64,000 bases of DNA from contig CM068825.1 in the NCBI GenBank assembly GCA_028554795.2, positions 151,316,053-151,380,052 on the forward strand. Reading direction: 5' to 3'. Positions 22,986-33,001 of the stretch are shown piece after piece. Positions within the stretch are counted from its first letter, which is position 1. Each line of letters starts with the position of its first letter. A program made the translations under genes and the position numbers. The notes under the pieces were generated by a model that worked only from the letters and a program-made list of their open reading frames with translations, was not told where the DNA came from and made no database searches. The DNA is from Sinohyriopsis cumingii. Taxonomy: Eukaryota > Mollusca > Bivalvia > Unionida > Unionidae.

Positions 22986-24025
22986 AAGTCAATGATGCAG
23001 TTATCCCCTTGACGAGTCAAGGTCATTACCTGTAAATATATTACCCAGCGAGCAGAACTATATATAGTTTGTTTTTTTTACACAGCCAATTGTAGCAGCA
23101 GTCTATTTTCACCTTGCGTTTGTCAATCCAGGTAAATGTTTCAGCAAGGAGATTGCACAACACCTGTAAAGGTGTATTATCCAGCGGCGGGCAGATCTGT
23201 ATACAGTTTTTCACAGCCAATTGTAACCGTCTTATTGTACATACACACTAGCAGCAGTCTATTTTCGCATTAATACTTCCGCGTTTGATAAAATCAACCA
23301 TTTTCAGTGCAGGTAAATGTTATTTTCACAAAATCAAAACTTAAAATCTAGTTCAGAACCTAAAATCTAGTTCAGAACAGATTTCAGCTGCCAAGCCCTG
23401 TCAATAGTTACCTATATGATGTTTTCTAAATCTTATATTGTCAGATGCGATCGTGGTGCAGTGCTATGGCGGCCGACTCTCATCCCTGACTTATCGCTGG
23501 CCTTCAGATCGAATCTCGTCACGGACATATGTCGACGGTGCCGATATTATGGCCTTTTTTATAAGTTGGGGGGCCCAGCAAAGGCCCTTCATGTACATAT
23601 CCTCCTACACGTTAAATCGTGGGGTGACGTTTTATCACCCCGGGATTTAATTCCGGGGGGGGGGTATGTACATAAAAACACAGACAGCCTTCTGAATACT
23701 CTAACATTTCGCCTCGGTTTCGTTCAGAGAATTCGCTGGAGGTATGTTTGTGAATACGCCCCCACCCAAAAAAAATAAATAAACAGTTGCCTTGGATGCA
23801 GAAAGCTCTACGTCACATGGGTCCCACAAAAACAAAACATTCAGAAAGAAACGGTCACGAAGAGATGCGACAAGAAAGGATCTGTAAGACAAAAGTCTCC
23901 AAGGACTTAAAGTCTGAAAGGACCTTCATGCAGACACACAGGCCAGTGCAAGACCCATGATTGATAACCGCTCATCAAGACAACTGTTTATTTTTTTTCT
24001 TTTAAATTTATAATTATATAAATAT
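22986..24025. other. non-coding block with a ~130-bp imperfect duplication
   Basis: The sequence CACAGCCAATTGTA, AGCAGCAGTCTATTTTC and AGGTAAATGTT near 23083-23143 recurs, with an insertion, at about 23212-23320. An ATCTAGTTCAGAAC repeat pair lies at 23345-23378. A tract with ATTTAATTCCGG followed by ten G residues lies at about 23640-23665. No gene is evident. A tRNA-like stretch is listed separately. Confidence 0.5.
23449..23525 (+). other. tRNA-like stretch with A- and B-box (possible SINE head relic)
   Basis: TGGTGCAGTGC at 23454-23464 resembles an RNA polymerase III A box. AGATCGAATCT at 23506-23516 resembles a B box (8 of 10 defined positions), 42 bp apart, which is a normal spacing. 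No complete cloverleaf could be folded by eye, so it is not called a tRNA gene. Confidence 0.35.
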
Positions 24026-24032
24026 GAACTAG

Positions 24033-24401
24033 GAAAATATCAATCAAGTAATTGTTGCTATTAAAAAATTACAAGAAAATAAAATTAATATATCTGATGA
24101 ATTAAATCCTAAAGCACTATATGAGGCTAAATTGGAAGGTTGGTATATTTTACCTGCTCAGTATAAATTTATAAAGAGAATCCAAACAGCGTTGTATAAA
24201 TCACTGGCTACAATACAAGAACAGCAACTAGATGAATTTGTCTCTCTGTGCCGTGCAATCAAAAAAATCAGGTTAGCGCTGTCCGAAGAATATGAAGCCA
24301 GGAAGGTAATTAGTACGCGTGTAAGACAGTTGAGAAAAAATATGTCAGATCGTGAGTTAGATCCCCTTGATGAAATCAAGGATGAAATTTCTGGGAAATG
24401 A
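24033..24401 (+). pseudogene. small helical protein of unknown function, early stop
   Basis: The frame from 24033 to 24401 is open for 122 codons, but the only nearby ATG (24024) is separated from it by a TAG at 24030-24032. The product would be charged and helical (AIKKLQENKINISDELN near the start, SEEYEARKVISTRVRQLRKN near the end). I do not recognise it. Either the start is broken or a non-ATG start is used. Confidence 0.45.
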
Positions 24402-24503
24402 AGTCAAGTACGTGGAAATAAAATCGAAAGTAGAAGTCTCGTACTGACAGAAAAAAAAATATTTTTGCCACATTTTCTTTTACCCATGTCAATCTGACCT
24501 GCA

Positions 24504-24832
24504 TCAATCCGATAAGTTATTTTCACTTATATCATCTTCATCTTCATCTGCATCTGCATCTGGATCCGCAGGGTTAAATAATATTTCCTTAAGTTGACTA
24601 AGTGTAATGCAAGAGTGCGCGTAATTTAAGATCTGATCTCTATCACATGTGATCACGCAAATACGTTTTTGCTGCAGTTCATCTACTGTCCCTGCGTTAA
24701 TAAAAAGTCTTCATTGCCGAATACATCAATAACCAAATTAACTGTACTGACCGAGGACTGCATAAACACCTCCTTGATGTATTTTTCAAGTGCTTGCTTG
24801 TCGTGAATAAAAACTTTCACATGCTGATACAT
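24504..24832 (-). pseudogene. small unknown protein with acidic tail, one frameshift
   Basis: It starts MYQHVKVFIHDKQALEKYIK at 24832 and stays open to about 24690. After a shift of frame it continues with VITCDRDQILNYAHS and an Asp-rich end (DADADEDEDD) to a stop at 24504. Not recognised. Position between the spacer and the capsid block suggests an accessory gene. Confidence 0.4.
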
Positions 24833-24989
24833 ATATGATACTCGTTTGATTAATTAGAAATCAAAGTCTGTCAGGAATAAAATTCTTCACAGGTATTTTT
24901 TTTATACTGAATTTAAGCAGCGGATGATTTTTATGATTCTGAAAGCATATTAACCCTGCAGAATTAAGAAATTTGAGTTTTTCAGTAAA

Positions 24990-25615
24990 AAAAATCCCTG
25001 TCAGATAAAAAATATTTTTGTTATTAATGGATTTTATTGTGCATGGAAAATGCTGATTTTTCGCTGATTTTTCGGGTATATTACCCGCTTTTTGGAATAA
25101 AATCGGACGATTTTTATTGATTTTGGGAGGGTAAAGTACCCTCTTTTTGTAATAAAATCGAACAATTTTCATTGAATCAGGCAAAATCAACAAAAAAATC
25201 CCTGTCAGATAAAAAATATTTTTGTTATTAATGGATTTTATTGTGCATGGAAAATGTTGATTTTTCGTTGATTTTTCGGGTATATTACCCGCTTTTTGCA
25301 ACGAAATCGGACAATTTTCGTTGATTTCAGGAGGGTAAAGAACCCTCTTTTTGTAATAAAATCGCACAATTTTCATTGTTAATCCTGCAAATCAGGCAAA
25401 ATCATCAAAAATTCCCTGTCTGATAAAAAATATTATTGTTATTAATGAGATTTTAATTGCTGGGAAAATGCTGATTTTTAATTGATTTTTTGGGTATATT
25501 ACCCGCTTTTTGCAACGAAATCGGACAATTTTCGTTGTTTTCAGGAGGGTAAAGTACCCTCTTTTTTTAAGAAAATCGAACAATTTTCATGATTCTGTCA
25601 GGGTAATTACCCTGC
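24990..25615. repeat. three tandem ~205-210-bp repeats with internal palindromes
   Basis: Units begin near 24995, 25197 and 25409 with AATCCCTGTCAGATAAAAAA. Each unit holds two small palindromes, GGGTATATTACCC and AGGGTAAAGTACCCT, each followed by a T-rich CTTTTTG. The minus strand stays open across part of this array, giving a repeated frame, but the repeat rather than a gene explains it. It lies just downstream (3') of the penton gene. Confidence 0.85.
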
Positions 25616-25745
25616 AGAATTGAGAAATTTGACAGTTTTTCAGTAAAAAATAAATTTCTTATAATTCTGAGCACCCCGACTGTCACGATTTTTTTTTTTT
25701 TGAAGATTGGAAATCTTTAGGATGGAAATCTTTAGGATGAAAGTC

Positions 25746-27107
25746 TTAAGACTTTACAAGTAGATTAATATGTAGAGTTTCATGTCTTAAATCAAGAAGG
25801 TGGTTAGATTGGTCTGTTAGTTTGAAATTTATTCTTGATAATAGTGGATTATAACACTGCAGATAAACCTGATTGACCGGCTCTTGTACAATCAGATATC
25901 CAGGTGGTTCTTTCGGGGTGAATGAATAAAGAACAAATCCTTGCTGGGCTTGATTTGATACTGTTGTGTCTGTGCTGTAGCTGCCATCGATGACATCACA
26001 CACATGATTGACCGCGACCACTTCGGTTATATTTACGATGCCCGGAGATACATGCCGGCCTGTCCCTTCCGAGTCATTGTTGTGCCTGAGGATAGTTGCT
26101 GGTGGTAGTGTTTTTCTCCACGCAGCGAGTATGTCATCAAAGAACTCATCAATGATATCACTGACTGATTTTCTTAACTCGGCTGCATTATACCCGGGAA
26201 ATTTAAAATCCGGCAGCGTAGCTTCTGTCAGCGAGTATGCAGCTAAAAATTGTCGTTTACTGATATTATCCTTGTCAGCAGCAATTATATGATTGACGAT
26301 TTGCTGGTTAATATATTCCATGTCGGATACAAGCTGATTTAATACCGCAAATCGCGTGATAATTTCGCCGCGTGAAGTTATATCAGAAAGATGCTCATGA
26401 AAACTCTGGCGGAGTTGTTGTAGTTGTATTTTATGTTCTTGATTAATGATTTTAATATACTCAATGATTTGATTTAACGTAATGACTCCCTTTTCTTCAG
26501 AAAAGGGAGTTGGCTTAGAAACAAACCTCCAATTCATATTATTTTTGTCAAAGAATAAAAACCTATCCATCCACTTAGAATTTTTTATATCAAGTAAATG
26601 TTGTTTGTACGATGGTTCAACTTCGTGGTATGAAGTGTTATTCGTGACATAATCAGACTTTTTCGGTTCTGGTGGTATCGGTGGTGCTTCGGGTGGGATT
26701 TCAGGCCATCCTAACACTGCTCTGATCGAACTCTGATATATATCCACAGCGTAGTCTGGGGTGCTTATTTCAATCGCAGAAGACAGGGTTGGTTCATGAA
26801 CAGTTATTTTTATCTTGGATTCTTTTCCTGTGATATTTTTTATTCGACGTTGTAATTCCTCATCGATTTCTTCGATTTGATAAGACCCCGTTTGTAACCC
26901 AATGACGTTCCAGTCGGGTGTACCATCTGGTCGGTTTTTATGTACAAACACAAACGAATTATTCGCTGGCAATCCACGAAACGATTTTGAGCTGATATTG
27001 GGCCAAATGTGATATACTCGTAATTGTGCTAGTGCGATTTCTTTCACGGGAATTGCAGTTGGGAAATTAATACGAAATTCAGGGTTAGTCGAACTTACTG
27101 TTATCAT
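25746..27107 (-). CDS. minor capsid (penton-like) protein, 453 aa, open
   Basis: Starts MITVSSTNPEFRINFPTAI and contains VKEIALAQLRVYHIWPNIS, the typical opening of Polinton/adintovirus penton proteins. The C-terminus EPVNQVYLQCYNPLLSRINF is the last strand block of the jelly roll. A long helical insertion of about 200 residues (roughly 165-350), with a Pro-rich stretch (PPEAPPIPPEP), divides the fold and makes the protein longer than many relatives. The single-jelly-roll penton sits at capsid vertices. No break is seen. Confidence 0.75.
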   Translation of the reverse strand: MITVSSTNPEFRINFPTAIPVKEIALAQLRVYHIWPNISSKSFRGLPANNSFVFVHKNRPDGTPDWNVIGLQTGSYQIEEIDEELQRRIKNITGKESKIKITVHEPTLSSAIEISTPDYAVDIYQSSIRAVLGWPEIPPEAPPIPPEPKKSDYVTNNTSYHEVEPSYKQHLLDIKNSKWMDRFLFFDKNNMNWRFVSKPTPFSEEKGVITLNQIIEYIKIINQEHKIQLQQLRQSFHEHLSDITSRGEIITRFAVLNQLVSDMEYINQQIVNHIIAADKDNISKRQFLAAYSLTEATLPDFKFPGYNAAELRKSVSDIIDEFFDDILAAWRKTLPPATILRHNNDSEGTGRHVSPGIVNITEVVAVNHVCDVIDGSYSTDTTVSNQAQQGFVLYSFTPKEPPGYLIVQEPVNQVYLQCYNPLLSRINFKLTDQSNHLLDLRHETLHINLLVKS

Positions 27108-27604
27108 CGAAATTCTTCTCCGGGTTGTATTTTCGATTATGTCGAGCAGAGCTCGATGAAGTAATTCTGTAATTATTTATCTTTGTTGTTTTTAAATGGT
27201 GGGTGCAGCCTTCGTATATCTTAACCATTAACGCGAATTCGGAATCTGATATTGTTGTGTCATCAATGCTTGATGTTATCAGCGACGATAATTTTGAGTA
27301 TGCGGTTGTGGCTGTGTTTAGTTGCATGACATAATTGTGCAATTTTGTGCTCGTGCACGAGGATATTTTTTGCGATTATATTAAAAACCCCTGCGATGGC
27401 AGTTGATGAAGAGACGATTGTTACTACGATTGTTACTGGTGTTAACGCTGATAATACTACTCCGGTGGATGCAACTAAGGCGGATACCGAGTATACTAGC
27501 GCATCCAGGATGACCGCTCGTCGTTTGTATTTTTTACTTTTAGGTTGTATTTGTTGATGAGGGTTTTTAACTCGGATTGCCATTCGTGTACTTGATCGTA
27601 TCAA
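27085..27604 (-). pseudogene. two-transmembrane protein, SLATT-like, one frameshift
   Basis: A first part (27604-27263) has a basic lead and two hydrophobic segments, one starting ALVYSVSALVAS and one TIVVTIVSSSTAIAG. After a frameshift in 27263-27342 the second part continues with helical TATTAYSKLSSLI to a stop at 27085, overlapping the penton start by 23 bp. Two membrane helices followed by a soluble helical tail resemble the SLATT layout, but this is only a shape match. The role in the element is unknown; a membrane or entry/egress function is a guess. Confidence 0.5.
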
Positions 27605-27686
27605 TATTGCTGCGCATCCAATGTTGTCGTTGATGCTGTTGTCGTTGACTTCGTCGTTGACTTCGCGAAGAGAGTCATTTATTATC

Positions 27687-28744
27687 TTACACAGTAACCA
27701 ATTCAGGTGTTTCAGCTACGAATTCCAAACACCACCAGTAAGATGTTGCGGTTAATTTCTTATCGGCTGCTTCCAGTAGAAATTCCTCTTCGGTTCCCTT
27801 GTTTAATATTACAGTCACAACCTGGAAAACTTATCGGTAGAATGTCGTCAGGGATACTTTGTAAATATCTCAAATTTTGCAGCACTGAACACAGAAAACT
27901 TGTGCACACCAGTAACTGCTGCGATATATTTGATAGTATTATTTTGTTTAGACCATGTTGCGAACCCAGATGATACCGTGTACACTATGTTGGTGATATG
28001 CCCGGGGGTAACTCCGGGTGGGATTTTAATCAAACTGGTTTTGTTAACGATATCAGGAATCCCACTTATGATATCCTGCTGTGTTTTTTCGATCGTGTCA
28101 ATGTTGGTTTTGATACCTTGCTGTGTTTGCTTGATTGTGTCAATGTTGGTATTGATATCAGAAAGTTTTATGTCAACGGTGTACCGATCGCCGAAGAATT
28201 CTTCTGCGACTTTTTGATGGTTTCTGCGAAATCTTGCAAACGCGCCCACGTGAACGTCATACTCGGTCCGCAGCGTGGATATTTCACGGTCAATGGTGCC
28301 GTAGTTAATGTCTACGTATCTTTTTGTCACTGCATCTTCGTCGAATGTTGGATCCACTAATGCTGTTATCTCGTTCCTGTTCATGTTGAGTTCACCTGTC
28401 ATTCTGTCGCCGGTATTTTTTAAGCGGTTAGTCACACTTTTTTGCAATTTCATCTCTGATGGTTGTAAATGATACACGTGAGTCTCTGATTTTTCCGCTG
28501 TCAGTAAACACAGGAATGTTATCCGGGGTAGCTCCAAGAATCCTGCGAACTATTCATTCCATTTGATATTACTGGTTTTTAGTTTTCCGTATCGGTCCTG
28601 AAAAATAACAACCTCATCTGGGTCTATCCCGGTTAAAGTTAAAAAATTGTCGATTTCATCTTTGGTCGCGTATTTTGATAAATCTACCTCACCGCGTTTT
28701 TTTATCTTCGCTTCGATGAGAGATCTTCCGTAAATATCTACCAT
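27687..28744 (-). pseudogene. fibre-like protein with phage tail-fibre motif, frameshifted
   Basis: The first block (28744-28550) starts MVDIYGRSLIEAK. After a break at 28545 the next block (28537-27848) has GDRMTGELNMNRNEITAL and DEDAVTKRYVD, the repeat signature found in trimeric phage and virophage tail or fibre proteins. Coiled-coil heptads (SDINTNIDTIKQTQQGIK) follow, then a jelly-roll-like head (GVHKFSVF). The final 50 codons to the stop at 27687 are in another frame (TATSYWWCLEFV). Such fibres bind the host surface. It sits between the protease and the membrane protein, in the morphogenesis cluster. Confidence 0.75.
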
Positions 28745-28773
28745 TATTCTCTTAAGGATTGTTTAAATCGACC

Positions 28774-29173
28774 CTAGGTATACTCGTGCACGATTTTGTG
28801 AGGCGGTTTGGTTGATTTTGATATCGCGGTGAGAACATTTAATACTTCACGGCCACATATTGGTGGATCGGTTAGCGTTTGTGTTGGTAGTGTTGAATAC
28901 CATATTGGAGTGCTTTGCACTCTTGGAGTACTTTGCACATATTTTGAGAAATTCAACTGGCGGTGCTAACCCATACGAATCGAAATAGATAATTCCACGT
29001 GGATCGATCGCGTAAGCAACCCAGTGAGTTGCTGGACTATCACTGTTATCGAGATTAATAATTCCAGTTTCTGGATTATTCGGTTGTTGTGGTAATTGAT
29101 CTCGCATAAAGACGCCTTTGAAATTTGTTATATTTAGTTGTTTATCAGCATCGAGCAAATCAGAATTTGACAT
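28774..29173 (-). pseudogene. adenain-like cysteine protease (C5/Ulp1 type), frameshifted
   Basis: Starts MSNSDLLDADKQLNITNFKG at 29173, a typical opening for this family, preferred over the longer in-frame start at 29215. The catalytic His is in ATHWVAYAID, the acidic residue in IYFDSYG, and the Cys in ICGREVLNVL, which lies in another frame after a break near 28930. The adenovirus homologue cleaves capsid precursor proteins during maturation. The start overlaps the end of the pVI-like gene. Confidence 0.85.
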
Positions 29174-29637
29174 CGGTAGAAAATCAGCGGTTTTCTGAAC
29201 CGTTTTGGGTACCATGAAGGCGGAGTTCCTGGAAGTCTTAGACCCCGTCCTTTTTTTTGGTATCCTTTTCCAGTTGCCTTCTTTAATGCCATCTCAGCAG
29301 CTGTTCCAACAGCTCCCAACGCGGCTGCTTTAGCGACAACTGGGGCAGGAGCAGCTATCAGTGCTGGTATTGCTGCGAGAAGTGGAAATATACCACCGGT
29401 TTAAACCATATCCTTGATAGCTTTTGGAGGGAAATCAAGTTGAACTCCGGTTTTTGCTTGTTTTGTTTTATTGAAACATTTTAGTTGGGTTTTAGTCAGC
29501 GATAACTTGTTTGGGCCGCCGCTAGCGATTTGATCATTTTTTAGTGTTATCGCCGCCCCACATACTTTTGCGTTTTTCGATTGTAATTTCTTTATCTGAC
29601 CAGAAGTCAAAGTGATATTAACGTGACTATATGACAT
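29134..29637 (-). pseudogene. pVI/pX-like minor capsid protein, one in-frame stop
   Basis: The first part (29637-29404) has ITLTSGQIKKLQS and LSLTKTQLKCFNK, a duplicated SAP-like helix seen in adintovirus minor capsid proteins. A TAA at 29401-29403 interrupts, and the same frame continues with a hydrophobic Ala/Gly-rich stretch (LLAAIPALIAAPAPVVAKAA) and KATGKGYQKKGRG. In adenovirus the comparable protein links hexon to the core and disrupts membranes. The two parts share one frame, so a point mutation rather than an indel broke the gene. Confidence 0.75.
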
Positions 29638-29666
29638 TTTATAATAAACGCAATTGATCTAATTGT

Positions 29667-31106
29667 CTACATGTTTTCCACTGGTGCATCAACGAGTCTC
29701 ATTCGGCCGCCAGCACCTTCTAGTAACATTGCCTTGTTACTGAGTATGACCGCGATTGCTCTGTAACCAGGGTCGAGACCAGCAGCCGGCGGGTTATTAA
29801 TATGAGCTCGGAAGTGTATATCAGCGACAGATTGCTTGGATAAATCAAGATGCTCCAGCGGAAAGTAATAAATCGGATACAGATTTGTAAAATCAAACTG
29901 TGATATTTGCGTCCCAGTATCATTCGTGTTACGCGCCAACAACGTCAACCAGCGATTATATGCGCGCGACACATGAGTATTGTCGAAATTTAATGATATA
30001 TCTTCGGATGGTTCTTGTTGTCCGTTTATTCTCAACGAAACCTCGGTAACGCCATATTTGTCAAATATCATATGGGATTGTGTCTGGTTATTAAATCGGG
30101 TTTTATCTTGAAGCACAATAAAAATATGTCGTGGCGCAGAAACACCTTGCTGTGATGCTATATGCCAAGTAAATAAACCTTTGATGGAACTTTGGATGGA
30201 GTCTGTAGTCACTGTTAACCACGATAGCAATGATTTGCCACCTTGATTCATAAAAGAGAGTAATCGTGGTTCTTCCGTGATCAACGGAGTTAATACCGGC
30301 ATCCACAATGAAAGTTTTGTTATATCTACTCTGCCAGCATTAAGATTATCATCAACACCAGCTCCTCGCCAGATCGCATCATTATCACTTTCTTTTCTGT
30401 TAAGCACATCTGTGTGTCTAACTCCAAAGATGACTCTTCTAAAATCTCTACAAAATCCGAAGATATGAGTTAGTGGAATCGCACACGAAAAAGTCCTGCT
30501 GAGTCCTGACAACATTGCTCGGCGTGTTAAAAATCCCGAGTTGTAAGTCCCGGAAATGCTTTCTATAATATCAAATATGCCAGCTGGTCTAACTTCATAC
30601 TCAGGACCATCAGCAACTGGCTGTGGGTCATATGCAGTACCTTGTGGTGTTCGCAACTTTATATATTGAATATTATCGGCGTGGTTGGTAGTAACCTTAG
30701 CAAACATCATTGATGGACTAGCTGATCTTGTAAAATCGTCAGAGTATCTTGCTAGACCAATTATTGTTGTAGCAATATCAACATCACTTTGAATCGAATC
30801 GATATTTTTTTCATCAATCATGTAAGTGGCGCTATTAAATAATGCCATGATCCCGTTGTTGACAAAACCAACTCGGTCATTAACACCGTAGTTAGTACCA
30901 TCCGTTTTCACAAGTCTACCTTCTACTTCAATAAAAGCCTCATGAGGTAGAAAATATCTACTTGTATCATGAACTTGAAGTTCGATACGCCCCCGTTGAT
31001 CTGGTTTAACTGCGTCATAGGAATAAAATTGATAATCACGCACTGAGTAATCTTGCTCGACCGGCTCATCCATGTTAAATGCTGTGTCGGATATGCGTTT
31101 GAACAT
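29667..31106 (-). CDS. major capsid protein (double jelly-roll, hexon-like), 479 aa, intact
   Basis: Open from MFKRISDTAFNMDEPVEQDY to the stop at 29667. Internal blocks match the adintovirus/Polinton hexon layout: LQVHDTSRYFLPHEAFIEVE in the first strand set, NNGIMALFNSATYMID, a long variable region, and CRDFRRVIFGVRH, followed by the second jelly roll ending with RAIAVILSNKAM. Length is normal for the family. It forms the trimeric capsomers. It is quite unlike the capsid protein of element 2, so the two elements belong to different lineages. It is the best-preserved structural gene of element 1. Confidence 0.85.
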   Translation of the reverse strand: MFKRISDTAFNMDEPVEQDYSVRDYQFYSYDAVKPDQRGRIELQVHDTSRYFLPHEAFIEVEGRLVKTDGTNYGVNDRVGFVNNGIMALFNSATYMIDEKNIDSIQSDVDIATTIIGLARYSDDFTRSASPSMMFAKVTTNHADNIQYIKLRTPQGTAYDPQPVADGPEYEVRPAGIFDIIESISGTYNSGFLTRRAMLSGLSRTFSCAIPLTHIFGFCRDFRRVIFGVRHTDVLNRKESDNDAIWRGAGVDDNLNAGRVDITKLSLWMPVLTPLITEEPRLLSFMNQGGKSLLSWLTVTTDSIQSSIKGLFTWHIASQQGVSAPRHIFIVLQDKTRFNNQTQSHMIFDKYGVTEVSLRINGQQEPSEDISLNFDNTHVSRAYNRWLTLLARNTNDTGTQISQFDFTNLYPIYYFPLEHLDLSKQSVADIHFRAHINNPPAAGLDPGYRAIAVILSNKAMLLEGAGGRMRLVDAPVENM

Positions 31107-31138
31107 TTTATACTATTGCGTGTATTTCCAAATGGTGA

Positions 31139-31417
31139 TTATCTTCGTCGAACACGAATTCCACTTCCTGCTATCAAATTCGCTGTTATATTTTTTTGTG
31201 CGTCAGTTTCCTGATTCATTAACGCTGCTAGTTTTTGATTTGCAGCTTGATTTATTACCTTACTGACATCCGCGGAGATAATTTCCGTACTCGGTAATTT
31301 CACCGGTGCTGATTTTCGTCTTATTAACCGTGCTAGTCTTTCTTTAATTGCCGAGAGCGCCTTACCAGCAGCGCTAACAATTGCACCAGGAGCTTTTTCA
31401 CTAACCATGTTTTGCAA
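31139..31417 (-). CDS. small basic Ala/Lys/Arg-rich virion-like protein, 92 aa
   Basis: An open frame with a helical amino-terminal half (SAAGKALSAIKERLARLIRR) and a basic end (GIRVRRR). It lies directly upstream of the major capsid gene on the same strand, where adintoviruses often place small virion proteins. Not recognised further. A 19-codon frame (MDAGIYRELVDEL...) lies just upstream at 31523-31582 and may be a separate microprotein or a broken piece. Confidence 0.5.
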   Translation of the reverse strand: MQNMVSEKAPGAIVSAAGKALSAIKERLARLIRRKSAPVKLPSTEIISADVSKVINQAANQKLAALMNQETDAQKNITANLIAGSGIRVRRR

Positions 31418-31594
31418 GAGGACCCAATTTTTGTGCTAACCCTGCATATAATCTTTGAGTTACATCACCAAGTCCGCACAGGTGTATGTCTGTTATATAT
31501 GACCATTTATGCTATTTACTATTGTTTAATCGCTGTAATCATCAGCGAGTTCGTCAACGAGTTCTCGGTAAATACCAGCATCCATGACACCACC

Positions 31595-32738
31595 TTAAAA
31601 CAATCGCCGACAGATATCAGCTGCTTCATTAATTATTTCTGGTGAGTTGTTTCCAGCTCGTTTTCCTCCTATGAGAACTTCTAACCGCGAAACGTCATTG
31701 AAAATATTATCAGGGCAGGGAATACTTCCCAATCCACTGCCAATAGTACTGGGTGGTTTTGGAGGAGATCGTTGTAATGTTTTGACCCTTTCCATAAAAT
31801 CCAAGTAACCGGAATCATTTAGGTCAACAGGTAAGTTTTTAGCGGTAAAATATACTACAGCAGGCCACTGCTCAGGTGTTACTCCTTCACGATACTCAGG
31901 TTTTAAATGAGAATTACGATTATCATATCTCAGACCAAACCAGACTAAAGCAAGGTCTGAATGTTTTCGAATTTTTTTGATAGAACGTTCTTCAAACATC
32001 TCTGCGAGATTCTCTGGTAATTCGGGCCAGAATCGTTGTTGTTCTGTATGCTGCGGAGACGAAGAAGATAGATATAAAGGAGGATCATCTTGGTCTTATT
32101 CTTCTTCTTCAGGTGGAAGAGGCTCACTATCCAGAATATCAGCACGAAACTGTCTTTTTTTCCCCTTCCTTTCTTTTCTCCTTTGTACTTGTGCTTCTTG
32201 TTTTTCTTGTCTTTTTCTCTGTTGTTCTAGTCTTTTCTCTCCTTCTTGTCGTTTTTCTTTTGTTCCGGCATCATTCTATCATAGTCATTCAATCCTGATA
32301 AATATGTCTGATAAGACAAATTTTTGGTGTCTAATCGATCATCACCTTTGTTTACCTTAAACACCCAATCATTCCACCTATTACGACCTATATTTTTAGC
32401 ATGTTCGGGTTTTAAAATTTTTTTTAAATTATAACTAGCAGCAGCAAACATACCAAACTCGATTAGTTCATCACGACTTTTAATTGTTTTTTTTATTGTT
32501 GCTATACCCTCCTCAGTAAATTTCTCCTTAAAATCAACTCCCTTTTTTCCTTTTTTTGGTTCTTTATCAACACCTTCAGGTTGAGGCTGTTCCGTTTCCG
32601 CTGCGTATTCAACTTGTGCTTCCTGTCGCGATTGCACGTTTTTTTTTTTTTGAAATCCTCTTTTACAGGGATATATTTTTTAAGTGCTTCTTCTCGCTCT
32701 CTAGCTAGTCTAGCTGTGTAGGATTCCGAGTGTACCAT
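31595..32738 (-). pseudogene. unknown charged coiled-coil protein (~380 codons), broken
   Basis: Three blocks join as one gene: 32738-32640 (MVHSESYTARLARERE), 32637-32227 (helical, FMGMFAAASYNLKK-like with WNDWVFKVNKGDD), then 32200-31595 (AVVYFTAKNLPVDLND, RLEVLIGGKRAG, INEAADICRRLF). A frameshift lies in a 13-T run near 32640, another near 32230, and a TAA at about 32099-32101 is in frame with what follows. The middle is rich in Lys, Glu and Arg. Not recognised. It is the last gene before the right TIR. Confidence 0.5.
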
Positions 32739-32765
32739 TATTTGTTACAGAAATTTTTAATTCAT

Positions 32766-33001
32766 AGCAGCAGGGAGGGCGACGCTCTCAACGCGTCACC
32801 GACACTATCGCGTATTTCCTTAAGTTACATCGAAGAAGAAAAAAAACTACCAGCGATAACAGGTAAGTCAATTTGTCATTGACGAAGTTGTCTTACGCTG
32901 AACATCGCATTGTTTTTAACGATTTTTGCGATCCCCCAGGAAGTTTTAATTTGCGAAAATACAGGTGAACCAATTAGATGATGTTCGCCCTCCCTGCTGC
33001 T
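32766..33001 (-). repeat. right TIR of Polinton element 1
   Basis: The inverted counterpart of 13744-13977. The outer end CGCCCTCCCTGCTGCT abuts TAACAC, which matches TAACAA before the left end at 5 of 6 positions. Confidence 0.95.

Noticed and set aside
24861..25376. 171-residue minus-strand frame over the 210-bp repeats
   Set aside because: The protein repeat only mirrors the DNA repeat, and frames are lost in the third unit.
24990..25615. CRISPR-like array
   Set aside because: The repeats are ~210 bp and directly adjacent, without short repeat/variable spacer structure, in a eukaryotic genome.
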